DNA of 7,297 bases. Source: Flavimaricola sp. (GTDB lineage Bacteria > Pseudomonadota > Alphaproteobacteria > Rhodobacterales > Rhodobacteraceae). Position numbers and translations under genes: made by a program. The stretch covers positions 1 through 7,297 of the forward strand of contig JALZWD010000398.1 of the NCBI GenBank assembly GCA_023300365.1, in the 5' to 3' direction. Below, in pieces: positions 6,355 to 7,297 of this stretch. The notes under the pieces were generated by a model. That model ran no database searches, was not told the origin of the DNA, and saw nothing but the letters and a program-made list of their open reading frames with translations. The stretch's first letter is position 1. Each line of letters starts with the position of its first letter.

Positions 6355-7297
6355 GTTTTCCCACCATTCCTTCGGCCACCCGCAGCGCATTCGCCGCAAT
6401 CGTTAGGCTCGGGTTAACACCCATCGACGTCGGCATAAACGACGCATCCACCACCCATAGGTTTTCGATCCCATGCGCACGGCACTCCCGGTCCAACACG
6501 CTGGTCTTGGGGTCATCCCCCATCACAACCGTGCCCGACGGATGGCCTAAATTCGGCTCGGGGCTTTGCGTCAAAAACATCGTGCGCTGCCCTTTAAACG
6601 CCCGCTTGATGCCGCGCCTAAAATCGCGTCGGCGCGCCAATAGATCGTCGTTGACCTGATAGTGAAACTCAACCCGACCGGGATGATCGGGATCATACAC
6701 CACACGGTTCTCCGGGTCCGGCAGATCCTCGAGCAAGCCCACAAACACCTTGGCGCCACCCAAAACCTTGGCCGCAATCGCCGCAGGGATGCGCACCAAT
6801 TCTTGCGCAATGCGAAACCGCCCAAACCAAGACCGCTCGACCACACCCTTCATAAAGTATGCAATCTCGCCGTAACGCGCATCAATGCCCATGGCTTGCA
6901 CCATGCCCATCCGCTTGCCGTCTTTGAAATAAAGGTCACGAAACCCCACGGCCTTGGACGGCCCGTCAAAGGCGCTGTCCTTGCCCGGCCAAAGGGCAAA
7001 CATTTCGTTAAGGTGAAACATCAGATTGCGCCCCACCATGCCACTTGTGTTGGCCAATCCATCCGGCCAGCGCTCGTTGGCCGAGGCCAGCAAAACACGC
7101 GGCGACGAAAGCGCGCCTGCCGACAAGATCACCCGATCGGCTTGCAAGGTCACGAACGCGCCATCTCGCACCGCCTCAACCCCGGTAATCCGCCCGCCCT
7201 CTTCAATCAGGCGCGTCACCTCGCATTTATCCCACACCTCCGCTTGGCCTGTGGCCACTGCGGGCTCTACGCCTGCGGATCGTCCGTCCATCTTGCA
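6347..7297 (-). CDS. GMC-family FAD-dependent oxidoreductase (C-terminal part, start beyond right edge)
   Basis: The 316 visible residues are the C-terminal half or more of a glucose-methanol-choline oxidoreductase, flavoenzymes that oxidise alcohol groups of sugars, choline or other substrates. The frame stays open to the right edge, entering as CKMDGRSAG, so the FAD-binding N-terminus is outside the window and the ATG at 7291 is an internal methionine. A GMC signature-2-like segment, SAGALSSPRVLL, lies at visible residues 59-70, with the family's usual Ser-Gly a few residues on replaced by Ala-Asn. The C-terminal block has GHPSGTVVMG (251-260) with His252 and DASFMPTSMGVNPSLT (284-299) with Asn295, which fit the catalytic His-Asn pair. 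It is followed directly by the SDR gene with an 8-bp overlap. Family placement is firm; substrate is unknown. Confidence 0.92.
   Translation of the reverse strand, partial: CKMDGRSAGVEPAVATGQAEVWDKCEVTRLIEEGGRITGVEAVRDGAFVTLQADRVILSAGALSSPRVLLASANERWPDGLANTSGMVGRNLMFHLNEMFALWPGKDSAFDGPSKAVGFRDLYFKDGKRMGMVQAMGIDARYGEIAYFMKGVVERSWFGRFRIAQELVRIPAAIAAKVLGGAKVFVGLLEDLPDPENRVVYDPDHPGRVEFHYQVNDDLLARRRDFRRGIKRAFKGQRTMFLTQSPEPNLGHPSGTVVMGDDPKTSVLDRECRAHGIENLWVVDASFMPTSMGVNPSLTIAANALRVAEGMVGKRG

Noticed and set aside
6355..6399. Upstream extension of the SDR gene by 15 codons
   Set aside because: The extension lies inside the conserved C-terminal coding sequence of the GMC gene; the GTG at 6354 places the first strand of the Rossmann fold at the usual distance from the start.

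Overview
This 7.3-kb window looks like part of a surface- or exopolysaccharide (glycan) biosynthesis locus of an alphaproteobacterium, probably of the Rhodobacterales/Roseobacter type. That placement is an inference from the gene families, the fairly GC-rich codon usage and the tightly overlapped operons; no rRNA or marker gene confirms it. There are eight protein-coding genes, two of them cut by the window edges, and almost no non-coding DNA apart from one AT-rich divergent intergenic region (4673-4862). No tRNA, rRNA, CRISPR array, insertion sequence or phage gene was seen.

Left operon (minus strand, 4672 down to the left edge): Gfo/Idh/MocA-type sugar oxidoreductase, then NAD-dependent sugar epimerase/dehydratase, then GT4 glycosyltransferase, then GT2 glycosyltransferase with a C-terminal hydrophobic segment, then a second Gfo/Idh/MocA oxidoreductase that runs off the left edge. 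The first four genes are linked by three successive 4-bp ATGA stop/start overlaps, and the fifth starts 12 bp after the fourth, so this reads as one translationally coupled transcript.

Centre: a single plus-strand gene (4863-5627) encodes a WecG/TagA/CpsF-family glycosyltransferase. It is transcribed divergently from the left operon, and its 3' end overlaps the end of the right-hand operon by 32 nt.

Right operon (minus strand, right edge to 5596): the C-terminal part of a GMC-family FAD oxidoreductase, followed with an 8-bp overlap by a classical short-chain dehydrogenase.

How they may work together (inference): the oxidoreductases and epimerase would make or remodel sugar residues, perhaps on nucleotide or lipid carriers. 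The WecG-like enzyme would add an early residue to a polyprenyl-diphosphate-linked sugar, and the GT4 and GT2 enzymes would extend the unit. No initiating phosphosugar transferase, flippase, polymerase or exporter is in the window, so the full locus must extend beyond it. The points most worth a second look are the loss of the canonical His/Asp pair in one Gfo/Idh/MocA enzyme, the coupled GMC-SDR pair as a possible two-step epimerisation module, the 32-nt convergent gene overlap, and a cluster of CAAG/CTTG words around the divergent promoters.
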